A DNA stretch of 42,875 nt from Veillonella sp. VA139. Its GTDB lineage: Bacteria; Bacillota; Negativicutes; Veillonellales; Veillonellaceae. The stretch covers positions 1-42,875 of the forward strand of contig NZ_RQVL01000019.1 of the NCBI RefSeq assembly GCF_003992005.1, written 5' to 3'. The translations under genes and the position numbers were made by a program. Shown here piece by piece: positions 23,577 to 31,511 of the stretch (positions within the stretch are counted from its first letter, which is position 1; each line of letters starts with the position of its first letter). The notes under the pieces were generated by a model. It saw only the letters and a list, made by a program, of their open reading frames with translations, searched no databases and was not told the origin of the DNA.

Positions 23577-25478
23577 CTATTTACATAGGGCATCTGTATT
23601 GACAGATACTATTTTTTCGCCCTTTTTATTGTACAAGTGTGTAGCACATGCCAAGCAAGGGTCAAAGGAGTGAATACCTTTCAAAATCTCTAATGGTTTA
23701 TCAGCAATTTTCACTTTTGTATCCATCATGTTCGCTTCATATGCACCATGTTCGCCAGCAATTGTTTTTGGACATGCGTTCCAAGTTGTTGGCACGATAC
23801 ATTGGTAATTATCTACACGACCGTCTTTAATAACGCACCAGTGACCTAAGCCACCACGAGGTGCATCTAATAAGCCTACCCCTTTTGCTTCTTTTGGCCA
23901 AGAATTAGGGTCAAACTTCCGTGTATCTGCTACCACAGTATCACCAGTTTTAATATTTTCCACCAAGCGATTGTAGAAATGTTGGCTCAAATTCGCTGCT
24001 ACTTGTGCATCTAAACCACGAGCCGCTGTACGGCCCACTGTGGAGCATAACCACACATGTGCTGGTACGCCTAGCACCTTGGATACGGCATCAATTTGGT
24101 CTACCATCATTTTCTCTGCCCATGTAGGGTTCTTGATGATGCCTTGTTTTACTTTTACATAGACAACGATATATTTCGCCAATGGACCTACTTCGCAAGC
24201 TTTACCTTTGAATGTAGGAGATTTAATCCAAGAATATTTTTTCTCTTCATCCAAGAATTCCCATTTTTTATTGGTACCTGTTTTAGGCCCTGTGAAAGCT
24301 GGTTTCGTTACACCTTCTATTGGATGCAAGGACATTTCGCCATTTGGATATTCAAACCAAGAGTGATTGATTTCTTCCGACAAGAAGTCAGGATTCATCA
24401 AATCTTCTCCTTCTAGGGCTGTGAACGTTGCTTTTTCCCAGCCAAGCTCGAAGTTTTCTACTACACCATTCGCACGAACAAGAGCTTTTTTAAAGAAATC
24501 GCCATCTTTTATACCTGTATATGCATCATCTGGATAGCCACCATACGCAAGGACACGTTTTTTCGCCAATCCACCGCCGTCTACCATGCCAGCTTTCACA
24601 TATAAATGACCAATAGCCAATAAATCAGGTAAGTAGAAATAGTTTACTAAATCTTTCGCTAAGGAAATAGATTCGTCCACACTAGCCAAGCGTGCTGCAT
24701 TCACTGGAGCATTCATATCATCCATGGAAATGGAACATGGCATACCACCTACGATGTAATGTGGATGTGGGTTTTTACCTCCAAAAATAACATGTGGTGT
24801 TACAATATCACGTTGACGATCCAAGATTGTCAAATAATGAGAAATGGCCATCAAATGCACTTCTGGTGGCAATAATTGGTAATCTGGATGATCCCACCAT
24901 TGAGCGGAGAAAATCCCCAATTGACCACTTTCTACAATTTTCTTTACTTTCGTTTGGATTGCTGCATAGTAGGTTGCATTCCCTTTAGGAAACTCTTTTG
25001 GATACGCAGATGTACTAGATGCTAATTCTGTAGGTTGTAATCCACTTACATTATAGGTATCTAACACGTACTGTTGCAATTCTGCTGTTTTCTTAGGATC
25101 TGCTTTTAACGCTTCCACTGGACTTACCCAGTCAAGAGCATGTAAATGATAGAAATGCACAATATGATCGTGTGTATCTAAACAACTATGCATGATATTT
25201 CTAATATAGTTTGCATTCTTAGGAATTTGGATGCCCAATGCATCCTCTACAGCACGAAGGGATGCTAAGGCGTGCGTAGATGTACATACGCCACAAATCC
25301 GTTGTACAAAAGCCCATACATCACGAGGATCACGGTTTTTAGCTACTAATTCAATACCTCGCCAAGCTGTACCACTGGATAGGGCATCTTGCACTTTACC
25401 TGTGGACTCATCAACACTCACTTCTACACGTAAGTGACCTTCAATACGGGTCACTGGATCGACTACAACTCGTTTCAT
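23577..25478 (-). CDS. hyaB: [NiFe] hydrogenase large subunit (group 1, uptake)
   Basis: A 633-residue catalytic subunit. The N-terminal nickel motif RICGVC has C62 and C65, and the C-terminal motif DPCLACATH has C608 and C611. Cleavage is expected after H614, releasing a 19-residue tail that ends in C-K. Length and motifs are those of membrane-bound periplasmic uptake hydrogenases, which oxidise H2. It has no signal peptide and would be exported folded with the small subunit through Tat. Its ATG overlaps the small-subunit stop by one base (TAATG), so the two are translationally coupled. Confidence 0.96.
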   Translation of the reverse strand: MKRVVVDPVTRIEGHLRVEVSVDESTGKVQDALSSGTAWRGIELVAKNRDPRDVWAFVQRICGVCTSTHALASLRAVEDALGIQIPKNANYIRNIMHSCLDTHDHIVHFYHLHALDWVSPVEALKADPKKTAELQQYVLDTYNVSGLQPTELASSTSAYPKEFPKGNATYYAAIQTKVKKIVESGQLGIFSAQWWDHPDYQLLPPEVHLMAISHYLTILDRQRDIVTPHVIFGGKNPHPHYIVGGMPCSISMDDMNAPVNAARLASVDESISLAKDLVNYFYLPDLLAIGHLYVKAGMVDGGGLAKKRVLAYGGYPDDAYTGIKDGDFFKKALVRANGVVENFELGWEKATFTALEGEDLMNPDFLSEEINHSWFEYPNGEMSLHPIEGVTKPAFTGPKTGTNKKWEFLDEEKKYSWIKSPTFKGKACEVGPLAKYIVVYVKVKQGIIKNPTWAEKMMVDQIDAVSKVLGVPAHVWLCSTVGRTAARGLDAQVAANLSQHFYNRLVENIKTGDTVVADTRKFDPNSWPKEAKGVGLLDAPRGGLGHWCVIKDGRVDNYQCIVPTTWNACPKTIAGEHGAYEANMMDTKVKIADKPLEILKGIHSFDPCLACATHLYNKKGEKIVSVNTDALCK

Positions 25479-26620
25479 TATTGGTCACTACCTTTCTGTT
25501 CCACTTCTTTTTGTTTTGCTTCTTGTTCTGCTAAATATTTCTTCTCTTCTTGAATAGAATCATATTTATGTTTTGCTAAGGTAATACCACCATGAGCCAC
25601 TACAGCACCAAATGCGCCAAATCCAGCAATTGTACCTAATGTATCCACATCAGTGATGGTATTTGGGGTATGAATATGTGGCAATCGTTGGTAAAAGTTA
25701 TCATTGTCCCAGAATCCCTTTTCAGAGCAACCAATACAACCATGTCCAGATTGAATTGGATAGGACAACCCATTCCACCAACGCAAGTTACCACAAGAGT
25801 TATATGTTTCTGGTCCACGACAACCTACTTTGTATAAACACCAACCTGCTTTGGACGCATCATCATCAAAATGTTCTACAAATAAACCAGAATCAAAGAA
25901 AGGTCGACGATAACATGTATCGTGAATACGATTACCATAGAATTGTTTTGGTCTTCCTTCTACGTCAAGAGGTGGAATTTCACCAAATAAAGCATAATGC
26001 ATAATCACACCCGTCATGACCTCTGGAATCGGAGGGCATCCAGGTACTTTAATAATTTTTTTACCTTTTACAATAGAGGATACAGATACTGTATTGGTTG
26101 GGTTCGGTTTCGCCGCTTGAATACCGCCCCAAGCTGCACAAGAGCCATATTCGATGATGAAAGCAGCACCCTCAGCGCATTCTTTCAATACATCTACAAA
26201 TGGACGTCCGCCCACTTGGCAGTAGGAGCCATTTTCATCCAATGGCACACCACCTTCAACAGCCAATACATACTTACCCTTTTTACTTTCTAACAAGTGA
26301 TGTAAATGATGTTCAAATGGTTCCCCTGCTGCGGCAGCCAAGGTATCATCATACTCTAAGGCAATCATATTTAAAATCACATCAGATGCGAAAGGCGATG
26401 TGGAACGAATGAAAGATTCGTCACATCCTGTACATTCATGACCATGTAGCCAAATGACTGTAGGTAATTCTTTTGTTTCTGCTGCGGCCACCACTTTATT
26501 GGTCAACACTGGTGGCAATCCTAAAATAGCCGTTAAGGCTACGCAGGATTTCATAAATGTACGTCGGCTTAATTTACGTTCTTGGAATAAGTTCCAAAGA
26601 CTATTTAACTTATCTTTCAC
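25478..26620 (-). CDS. hyaA: [NiFe] hydrogenase small subunit with Tat signal
   Basis: A 380-residue Fe-S subunit. It has a twin-arginine signal (SRRTFMKS, Arg pair at 19-20), a hydrophobic core to about 45, then the proximal-cluster motif HGHECTGCDES (C63, C66). Further cluster ligands lie around EYGSCAAWGG, PGCPPIPE, the H-D-T-C-Y region and GHGCIGCSE. A C-terminal membrane helix (about 325-345) and a charged tail follow. The ECTGC form lacks the extra cysteine of oxygen-tolerant enzymes, so a standard, oxygen-sensitive proximal cluster is expected. I start at GTG 26620 with AAAGGGG upstream. The frame continues to a TTG at 26665 without a ribosome site. Confidence 0.93.
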   Translation of the reverse strand: MKDKLNSLWNLFQERKLSRRTFMKSCVALTAILGLPPVLTNKVVAAAETKELPTVIWLHGHECTGCDESFIRSTSPFASDVILNMIALEYDDTLAAAAGEPFEHHLHHLLESKKGKYVLAVEGGVPLDENGSYCQVGGRPFVDVLKECAEGAAFIIEYGSCAAWGGIQAAKPNPTNTVSVSSIVKGKKIIKVPGCPPIPEVMTGVIMHYALFGEIPPLDVEGRPKQFYGNRIHDTCYRRPFFDSGLFVEHFDDDASKAGWCLYKVGCRGPETYNSCGNLRWWNGLSYPIQSGHGCIGCSEKGFWDNDNFYQRLPHIHTPNTITDVDTLGTIAGFGAFGAVVAHGGITLAKHKYDSIQEEKKYLAEQEAKQKEVEQKGSDQ

Positions 26621-26753
26621 AAAAAAGCCCCTTTCTTGCAATAACTTTATAGCGTCTATATACAATCCTATAATAGGTATAGTGTACCACGAAACACTTG
26701 TATTCTATGGAATATAAATCACTATTTTATAAAAATAATTTTATACCCCTAAT

Positions 26754-27068
26754 TTATAGTTTTAATAACTTACGTACGGAGGCTGCTTGTTTATAGCCAC
26801 CGATACGATCTTTTTCTTTTCCTTTTTTATAGCAAATAATCGTCGGTACCCCTTGCACATCTTCTCGTAAAGCAATTTCTTTCGATTGATCAATAGGAAT
26901 CGCTACCATTTTAGCAATACTTTGCAATTCTTCTTGTAGTTTGTCTAGTTCATCTTTCATAGGTGTACACGGTTCACACCAATCTGCTACAAAACAAGCC
27001 AATACGATGTCATGACTATTCACAATTTCCATTAATTCTTCATATGTTGTTACTGAGTCTAATTTCAT
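26754..27068 (-). CDS. trxA: Thioredoxin
   Basis: A 104-residue thioredoxin fold. The active site is W30-C31-E32-P33-C34, where the usual glycine is replaced by glutamate, which should alter redox potential. The cis-proline loop GVPTI and the end KGKEKDRIGGYK are typical. It reduces protein disulfides in the cytoplasm. AGGAGG is correctly placed before the ATG. The rnpB terminator ends only about 15 bases upstream of the start codon, leaving no room for a normal promoter outside rnpB. The hydrogenase small subunit follows 133 bases downstream on the same strand. Confidence 0.9.
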   Translation of the reverse strand: MKLDSVTTYEELMEIVNSHDIVLACFVADWCEPCTPMKDELDKLQEELQSIAKMVAIPIDQSKEIALREDVQGVPTIICYKKGKEKDRIGGYKQAASVRKLLKL

Positions 27069-27082
27069 ACATACCTCCTACA

Positions 27083-27109
27083 ATAACAAAACCGCTCCGA
27101 AGAGCGGTT
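27083..27109 (-). terminator. Terminator of rnpB
   Basis: On the minus strand ACCGCTC pairs with GAGCGGT across a UUCG tetraloop and is followed by TTTTGTTATTG. It directly follows the 3' end of the RNA. Confidence 0.9.
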
Positions 27110-27111
27110 CT

Positions 27112-27465
27112 GAGCAAGCAATCAATAAGCCGAGTTCTGTCCTGCTTTCGCAGTGGCGATTATCTTTCTAGGCGCATAGTTACCTATACGCTCAAGCGGC
27201 ACAACCCGAAAGGTAGGCGGGCAACCCTTAACCCTTTCCTATTCGGCCTTGCTCCGGATGGGGTTTACCGAGCATACATGTTACCATGTACCTGGTGCGC
27301 TCTTACCGCGACCGTTCCACCCTTACCACCCGAAGGTGGCGGTTTACTTTTCTGTGGCACTATTCCCTATGGTCACCCACGCCGGCCGTTAGCCGGCATC
27401 CTGCCCTATGGAGCTCGGACTTTCCTCAAGTCATAGGACTTGCAATCGCCTTTCATACTTACTGT
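27112..27465 (-). ncRNA. rnpB: RNase P RNA (bacterial type A)
   Basis: This is the catalytic RNA that matures the 5' ends of tRNAs. On the minus strand the universal blocks appear in order: GAGGAAAGTCCGAGCTCC, ACAGAA, GGTAAGAGCGCACC, GGTAAACCCCATCCGGAG and, near the end, GACAGAACTCGGCTTA. P1 can form between AGTAAGTA at the 5' end (27456-27463) and TGCTTGCT at the 3' end (27113-27120) with two G-U pairs. P2 forms between GGCGATT and AATCGCC. These helices and the promoter set the ends to within a few bases. The length of about 354 nt is normal. Confidence 0.96.
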
Positions 27466-27468
27466 TTT

Positions 27469-27497
27469 AGTCTAGCATAGACCACCCAAGTGGTCAA
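27469..27497 (-). promoter_or_regulatory. Promoter of rnpB
   Basis: On the minus strand there is TTGACC (27492-27497), a 17-base spacer and TAGACT (27469-27474). Helix P1 of the RNA begins 6-7 bases downstream, exactly where transcription should start. The spacer contains a GACCAC/GTGGTC dyad. Confidence 0.8.
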
Positions 27498-27528
27498 TAG
27501 CTCTTCTCTTTATTATACCCGAAATATC

Positions 27529-28638
27529 CTAGACTTTAAAGAAAAAATCTTCTTGTACTTCACTTTCTATGACTTGTACTTCTTCCTCTGTAAAAGCATC
27601 TGTTAGGTATTGTTTCAGAATCGTTTGACTCATATATTCCGTACCATAATGGCCTGCATCCACCACAAGGATACCAAGCTCCTTCGCCATTTGCATGTCG
27701 TGGTACTTCACATCACTGGTAATATATAAATCGGCTTTTTGTTTAGTTGCAGCTTTAATAAACTCTGCACCGCTTCCTGTACATAAAGCAATTCGTCGCA
27801 CTTGTTCTACCTTAGCTCCCCCCCATCGCAATTGGCTATGAGGAAGTACAGTCTGTAATAACTTTGCCAACGCTTGTAAAGATAGGGGTGATGCTAACTC
27901 ACCTATGCGTCCAATATAATGGGCTTCATAGACATTGTGCAAAGGAACCACATCATAAGCGATTTCCTCATAGGGATGAGCCTCTTCCATTGCGGCCAGA
28001 ACCGTTCTTAGTAATTTCTTAGGTACCACTGTTTCCAGTCGTTCTTCCTGAACAGTTTCGATTGCGCCTACATGACCAATAAAAGGATTCGTCCCTTCCA
28101 GTGGCAAGAAACGTCCTTCACCGGTAACGGAAAAACTACAATGACTGTAGTTGCCAATATGACCCGCACCAGCATCACCCATAGCTTGACGTACTTGATC
28201 ACTATGTGTGACTGGTACATAGACAGCTACTTTATACGCTTCCTCACGATCTGTTTCCACCAAACCACGGATTTCTGTTAAGCCCAACCGTTGTGCCACT
28301 TCGTCATTGAGCCCTTCTTTCGTAATATCTAAATTCGTGTGGGCACTATATACACTAATCCCATGTTGCAGCAAGTCTCCTATCATTTTTCCTTGCGTCG
28401 TTCCTAAGTCAATGGATTGTAATTTCTTAAAAATCATAGGATGATGGGACAGAATACAGTCTACCTCTTTTTCGATAGCCTCTACTACGACGTCTGGTGT
28501 TACATCTAAGGTCGTCAACACACGGCGCACCTCGCTTGCCATATGCCCTAATTGCAAGCCGCAATTATCCCAAGATTCTTGCAAATGTAACGGTGCCCGT
28601 CGTTCAATGGCAACAGCAATATCTTTCATAGTAACCAT
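27529..28638 (-). CDS. Nif3-like dinuclear metal-binding protein (YqfO type)
   Basis: A 369-residue protein of the Nif3/YqfO family. The N-terminal half (ESWDNCGLQLG, ILSHHPMIFKK, VYSAHTNLD) and the C-terminal part (CTGSGAEFI, ITSDVKYHD, VDAGHYGTE) carry the His/Asp/Glu ligands of the dimetal site. A central insertion (about 135-235; VAVYVPVTHSDQVRQAMGDAGAG) is the PII/CutA-like domain seen in the longer Gram-positive type. The precise reaction is unsettled; the family is annotated as GTP cyclohydrolase 1 type 2 homologue. AGGAGG precedes the ATG. It follows trmK on the same strand, a pairing common in Firmicutes. Confidence 0.92.
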   Translation of the reverse strand: MVTMKDIAVAIERRAPLHLQESWDNCGLQLGHMASEVRRVLTTLDVTPDVVVEAIEKEVDCILSHHPMIFKKLQSIDLGTTQGKMIGDLLQHGISVYSAHTNLDITKEGLNDEVAQRLGLTEIRGLVETDREEAYKVAVYVPVTHSDQVRQAMGDAGAGHIGNYSHCSFSVTGEGRFLPLEGTNPFIGHVGAIETVQEERLETVVPKKLLRTVLAAMEEAHPYEEIAYDVVPLHNVYEAHYIGRIGELASPLSLQALAKLLQTVLPHSQLRWGGAKVEQVRRIALCTGSGAEFIKAATKQKADLYITSDVKYHDMQMAKELGILVVDAGHYGTEYMSQTILKQYLTDAFTEEEVQVIESEVQEDFFFKV

Positions 28639-28733
28639 ATATACCTCCTATCCACTATCTCAAAGTATGCCTTATAGAAAGTTTCATACTCATCGACGAT
28701 TAGATTTTTTCACGGTGAAAGTCTCACCAATAC

Positions 28734-29417
28734 CTATTGTAAAATACCTTGTAAGGCTTGCAATTCTTGTTCCATCGTCTCAACAACATCGTTAGACTTC
28801 GTTGTATTCCGCATATGTTGCACAATAGATTGCAAGGTTTTAATTCTACGCTGTATGTGCTGTTTCCAAACTTCAGATTGCTCTCGTTGTAGCAAGGCAC
28901 CATATTCCCATAACACCGATTCTTTCGGTAACTCATCATACACGGAAATAACACCTCGCTGTACTAGCCACATATCATAATACTGATTGCCCTCTAGCAA
29001 ACATTCTTCTTGAACAATGCCATACCCTTGATCTACTAAAAATTGTTTCAACTCTCGTCGATGACTTTGTGGCTGCAACACATACGTTTCCAACAGTTCT
29101 GGTCCTACCGTGATGATGTGTTGCATCAACTCTCCACCCATGCCACAAATAACGGCACAATCTACTTCGCCTTGTTTTGTGGCTCCCAATCCATCTCCTA
29201 ATCGACATTCGATAGATTGTTCTAACTTTCGTTCTTTCACGAATCCATTGGCAGACTCTAACGGTCCTTGATTAACATCAATGGCGATAACTCGTTGCGC
29301 CACTTCTGTTTCTATACAAGCTACTGCCAAATATCCATGATCTGTACCCACATCTGCCACCGTCCGACACCGTGGAATCATATGTAATACTTGTTCTAAT
29401 CGTTTTGAAAGTGCCAT
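28734..29417 (-). CDS. trmK: tRNA (adenine(22)-N1)-methyltransferase TrmK
   Basis: A 227-residue SAM-dependent methyltransferase for m1A22 in tRNA. The SAM motif VADVGTDHGYLA lies at about 20-31, followed by IAIDVNQGPLESA and the catalytic region CGMGGELMQHII. The C-terminal helical part (about 165-227) is Gln/Glu-rich and coiled-coil-like, as in the family. The ribosome site is weak (GAGATAGG). It is the first gene of trmK-nif3, with a good promoter at 29490-29518. A 95-base gap separates it from nif3. Confidence 0.92.
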   Translation of the reverse strand: MALSKRLEQVLHMIPRCRTVADVGTDHGYLAVACIETEVAQRVIAIDVNQGPLESANGFVKERKLEQSIECRLGDGLGATKQGEVDCAVICGMGGELMQHIITVGPELLETYVLQPQSHRRELKQFLVDQGYGIVQEECLLEGNQYYDMWLVQRGVISVYDELPKESVLWEYGALLQREQSEVWKQHIQRRIKTLQSIVQHMRNTTKSNDVVETMEQELQALQGILQ

Positions 29418-29489
29418 AGCCTATCTCACATTCTAATTACATCTTCTACGCAGTTTCTTACTTTGAAATACTATAAAGCTCATGCTTTC

Positions 29490-29518
29490 ATTATACAACG
29501 AACCCTTATAGATAACAA
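29490..29518 (-). promoter_or_regulatory. Promoter of trmK-nif3
   Basis: On the minus strand there is TTGTTA (29513-29518), a 17-base spacer and consensus TATAAT (29490-29495). The -35 overlaps the T-tract of the tRNA-operon terminator. Confidence 0.7.
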
Positions 29519-29545
29519 AAAAACCATCTCACAAAGTGAGATGGT
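29516..29545 (-). terminator. Terminator of the tRNA operon
   Basis: A 10-bp perfect stem (29523-29532 with 29536-29545, core ACCATCTCAC) has a 3-base loop and is followed on the minus strand by T7. It starts 6 bases after the last tRNA. Confidence 0.9.
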
Positions 29546-29551
29546 CTCCTA

Positions 29552-29626
29552 TGGTGGGCCCACCTGGATTTGAACCAGGGACCGACCGGTTATGAGCCGG
29601 TTGCTCTACCCCTGAGCTATAGGCCC
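29552..29626 (-). tRNA. tRNA with CAU anticodon (elongator Met or Ile2)
   Basis: A 75-nt cloverleaf with encoded CCA. The acceptor GGGCCUA pairs with UGGGCCC in offset form, and the D-arm is GCUCAGGGGUAGAGC. The anticodon loop is CUCAUAA and the T-arm holds GGUUCAAAUCC. CAU can be elongator methionine or, with lysidine, isoleucine. The GGCUCAUAACC anticodon arm occurs in both types, so I leave it open. Confidence 0.88.
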
Positions 29627-29631
29627 TCGTT

Positions 29632-29717
29632 TGGTGCGGATGATGGGACTTGAACCCATACGAGCGTACGCTCACCACCCCCTCAAGATGGCGTGTCTGC
29701 CATTCCACCACATCCGC
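29632..29717 (-). tRNA. tRNA-Leu (GAG)
   Basis: An 86-nt type II tRNA with a long variable arm (GAGCGTACGCTC), acceptor GCGGATG with CATCCGC, encoded CCA, and anticodon loop TTGAGGG giving GAG for CUU/CUC codons. Confidence 0.92.
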
Positions 29718-29732
29718 ATGAGGATATGTATA

Positions 29733-29808
<76 letters not shown>

Positions 29809-29855
29809 AAAATATCTGTACATCGTTACCTGTACTTAAAAATAGGTAAAAAAAA

Positions 29856-29931
29856 TGGCGACCCCGATCGGATTTGAACCGACGATCTTCGCCGTGACAG
29901 GGCGACATGTTAACCGCTACACCACGGGGCC
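29856..29931 (-). tRNA. tRNA-Asp (GUC)
   Basis: A 76-nt cloverleaf with acceptor GGCCCCG and CGGGGTC, discriminator G and encoded CCA. The anticodon loop is CTGTCAC with GUC. It is the first gene of the four-tRNA operon. Confidence 0.94.
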
Positions 29932-29950
29932 GTGTACTAAGTACTCATAT

Positions 29951-29979
29951 ACTATACCATAGGTATTACATCTTGGCAA
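29951..29979 (-). promoter_or_regulatory. Promoter of the tRNA operon
   Basis: On the minus strand there is TTGCCA (29974-29979), a 17-base spacer and TATAGT (29951-29956), about 20 bases before tRNA-Asp. Confidence 0.75.
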
Positions 29980-29988
29980 CACCTATGG
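29957..29988. repeat. Inverted repeat enclosing the tRNA promoter -35
   Basis: CCATAGGT (29957-29964) and ACCTATGG (29981-29988) form a perfect 8-bp dyad around the -35 and spacer. As RNA it could also end the upstream cysE-amidase transcript, but it has no T-tract. Confidence 0.55.
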
Positions 29989-30025
29989 GCAATTTTATAT
30001 ATTCCTAAAATGCATAGACATACTT

Positions 30026-30814
30026 TTAATAGCAATTGGGTTTCCGATCACGAAATACATTGATTTTAGAACGGATATCTTTCACTATATCTATATCGAT
30101 AGTCACTGTTTGTATTTGCGGTATTTCATCGCATTCTAGCAGCACTTCACCCCACGGATCTACCACCATGGAATGTCCTGCCATTGGTAATTTACCAATA
30201 GTTCCACAACCATTGGCACTACAAAAATACATTTGATTTTCTATAGCTCTCGCTTGATTCAATATTTTCCAATGATGTAATCGTAACAGTGGCCATTGAG
30301 CAGGTAAAAAGAATAGCTCTATTCCTTGTAATGCGGATTTACGAATTAACTCGGGAAATCGAATATCATAACATGTGGCACTGGAACAAAGCACCCCTTC
30401 TAATTCAAATTGATGAATAGCCGTACCTCCGGTAAAGAATTTGTCTTCTTTGGCGGGACTAAATCCATGCATCTTATCATAGGTAGAGAGCAATTCTCCA
30501 TTGCGGTTATACACATAGGTTCTATTGTAAATAGAGTCTCCTTCTTTAACAGCTACTGACCCACCAAAGATATTCACATGTTCCGATTGCGCCAATTCAC
30601 TCAACAGAGATTGGCTCCGTTGCCCCTCTTCATCAGCTAAGGCATGCAAGTCTGGTCCCGTCATAAAACCTGTATTCCAAGTTTCTGGCAATACCACTAC
30701 ATCAATACCCTGCTTAGCCACAGCTCGCACCTTCTCTATTAGGACCTCAAAATTTTTATCCACTTGCCCAATCTCTGTAGCTAATTGAACAATGCCTACT
30801 CGCAACTCTTTCAT
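30026..30814 (-). CDS. Nitrilase-superfamily amidase (omega-amidase/YafV-like)
   Basis: A 262-residue carbon-nitrogen hydrolase. The Glu-Lys-Cys triad is E44 (LPETWNTGF), K114 (YDKMHGF) and C148 (ATCYDIRFPEL). CYDIRFPEL is typical of omega-amidases and YafV-like enzymes that hydrolyse oxo-acid amides such as 2-oxoglutaramate or 2-oxosuccinamate. The exact substrate is inferred. I start at the ATG at 30814 with AGGAGGG upstream; the frame itself runs to 30835. It lies 8 bases after cysE, suggesting an operon for sulfur amino-acid metabolism, where such amidases repair or salvage keto-acid amides. Confidence 0.88.
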   Translation of the reverse strand: MKELRVGIVQLATEIGQVDKNFEVLIEKVRAVAKQGIDVVVLPETWNTGFMTGPDLHALADEEGQRSQSLLSELAQSEHVNIFGGSVAVKEGDSIYNRTYVYNRNGELLSTYDKMHGFSPAKEDKFFTGGTAIHQFELEGVLCSSATCYDIRFPELIRKSALQGIELFFLPAQWPLLRLHHWKILNQARAIENQMYFCSANGCGTIGKLPMAGHSMVVDPWGEVLLECDEIPQIQTVTIDIDIVKDIRSKINVFRDRKPNCY

Positions 30815-30822
30815 AGTCCCTC

Positions 30823-31449
30823 CTAGATATGCCACGCCATATGGTCTGTAAACTCATTCGGCTCTAATGGCAAAGCATGGCGCCGCGGTACATAACTATC
30901 TGTATGAAACCGGCTCACCTTAGGTCGACGATATACAATATGTTCTGGCTCCGTTTCAAAAATTATCACATTCTTCGGCACATCTCGTTTGATCACAAGA
31001 TTACAGCCTATCTTAGAACCTTTGCCTACCGTAATATCTCCCAGTACCTTCGTACCTGCCCCAATGAGCACATCATCTTCCACTGTAGGATGGCGTTTAA
31101 CCTTGCGAGAATCCATACCACCTAGGGTCACCCCGTGAAAGAGAGTTACATTATCTCCTACAATAGCTGTTTCACCGATAACAACACCCATCCCATGGTC
31201 AATAAACAACCCTTTTCCAATTTGAGCCCCTGGGTGAATTTCTATGCCCGTTACACGACGTGCATGCAATGCCACTCGTCGAGCCAAAGTAAACCAGCCA
31301 TTTCGATAAAGACGGTGAGCAAAAAAATGCCAAAATAAAGCTGTTATATGCGGATATGTCCATACCACCATAAACCAAGAGGTGGCAGCTGGATCTGATT
31401 GTAATACACGCTGTATATTGTATCGAATAGAATTCCATACCTCTCTCAT
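30823..31449 (-). CDS. cysE: Serine O-acetyltransferase
   Basis: A 208-residue enzyme that acetylates serine with acetyl-CoA, the first step of cysteine synthesis. After a helical N-terminal part (about 1-60) comes the left-handed beta-helix of hexapeptide repeats: IEIHPGAQIGKGLFIDHGMG, VIGETAIVGDNV and VLIGAGTKVLGDITVG. The catalytic His lies in IDHGMGVVIG. I choose the ATG at 31449 with AGGGAGG upstream, rather than the frame start at 31476, which falls in a hairpin. Its C-terminal tail is longer than in short CysE forms and ends HMAWHI. It follows cysK, with which it normally forms the cysteine synthase complex. Confidence 0.93.
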   Translation of the reverse strand: MREVWNSIRYNIQRVLQSDPAATSWFMVVWTYPHITALFWHFFAHRLYRNGWFTLARRVALHARRVTGIEIHPGAQIGKGLFIDHGMGVVIGETAIVGDNVTLFHGVTLGGMDSRKVKRHPTVEDDVLIGAGTKVLGDITVGKGSKIGCNLVIKRDVPKNVIIFETEPEHIVYRRPKVSRFHTDSYVPRRHALPLEPNEFTDHMAWHI

Positions 31450-31467
31450 AAATACCTCCCTATACAG

Positions 31468-31495
31468 AGATAGCATGGCCTAGACCATGCTATCT
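31468..31495 (-). repeat. Intercistronic hairpin between cysK and cysE
   Basis: An 11-bp perfect stem (AGATAGCATGG at 31468-31478 with 31485-31495) has a 6-base loop. No T-tract follows on the minus strand, so it looks like a partial attenuator or an mRNA-processing hairpin rather than a full terminator. Confidence 0.65.
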
Positions 31496-31511
31496 TTTGT
31501 ATCACAATCGA

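Noticed and set aside
26963-27480. Long plus-strand frames across rnpB
   Set aside because: The sequence is RNase P RNA with all conserved blocks; the frames are incidental.
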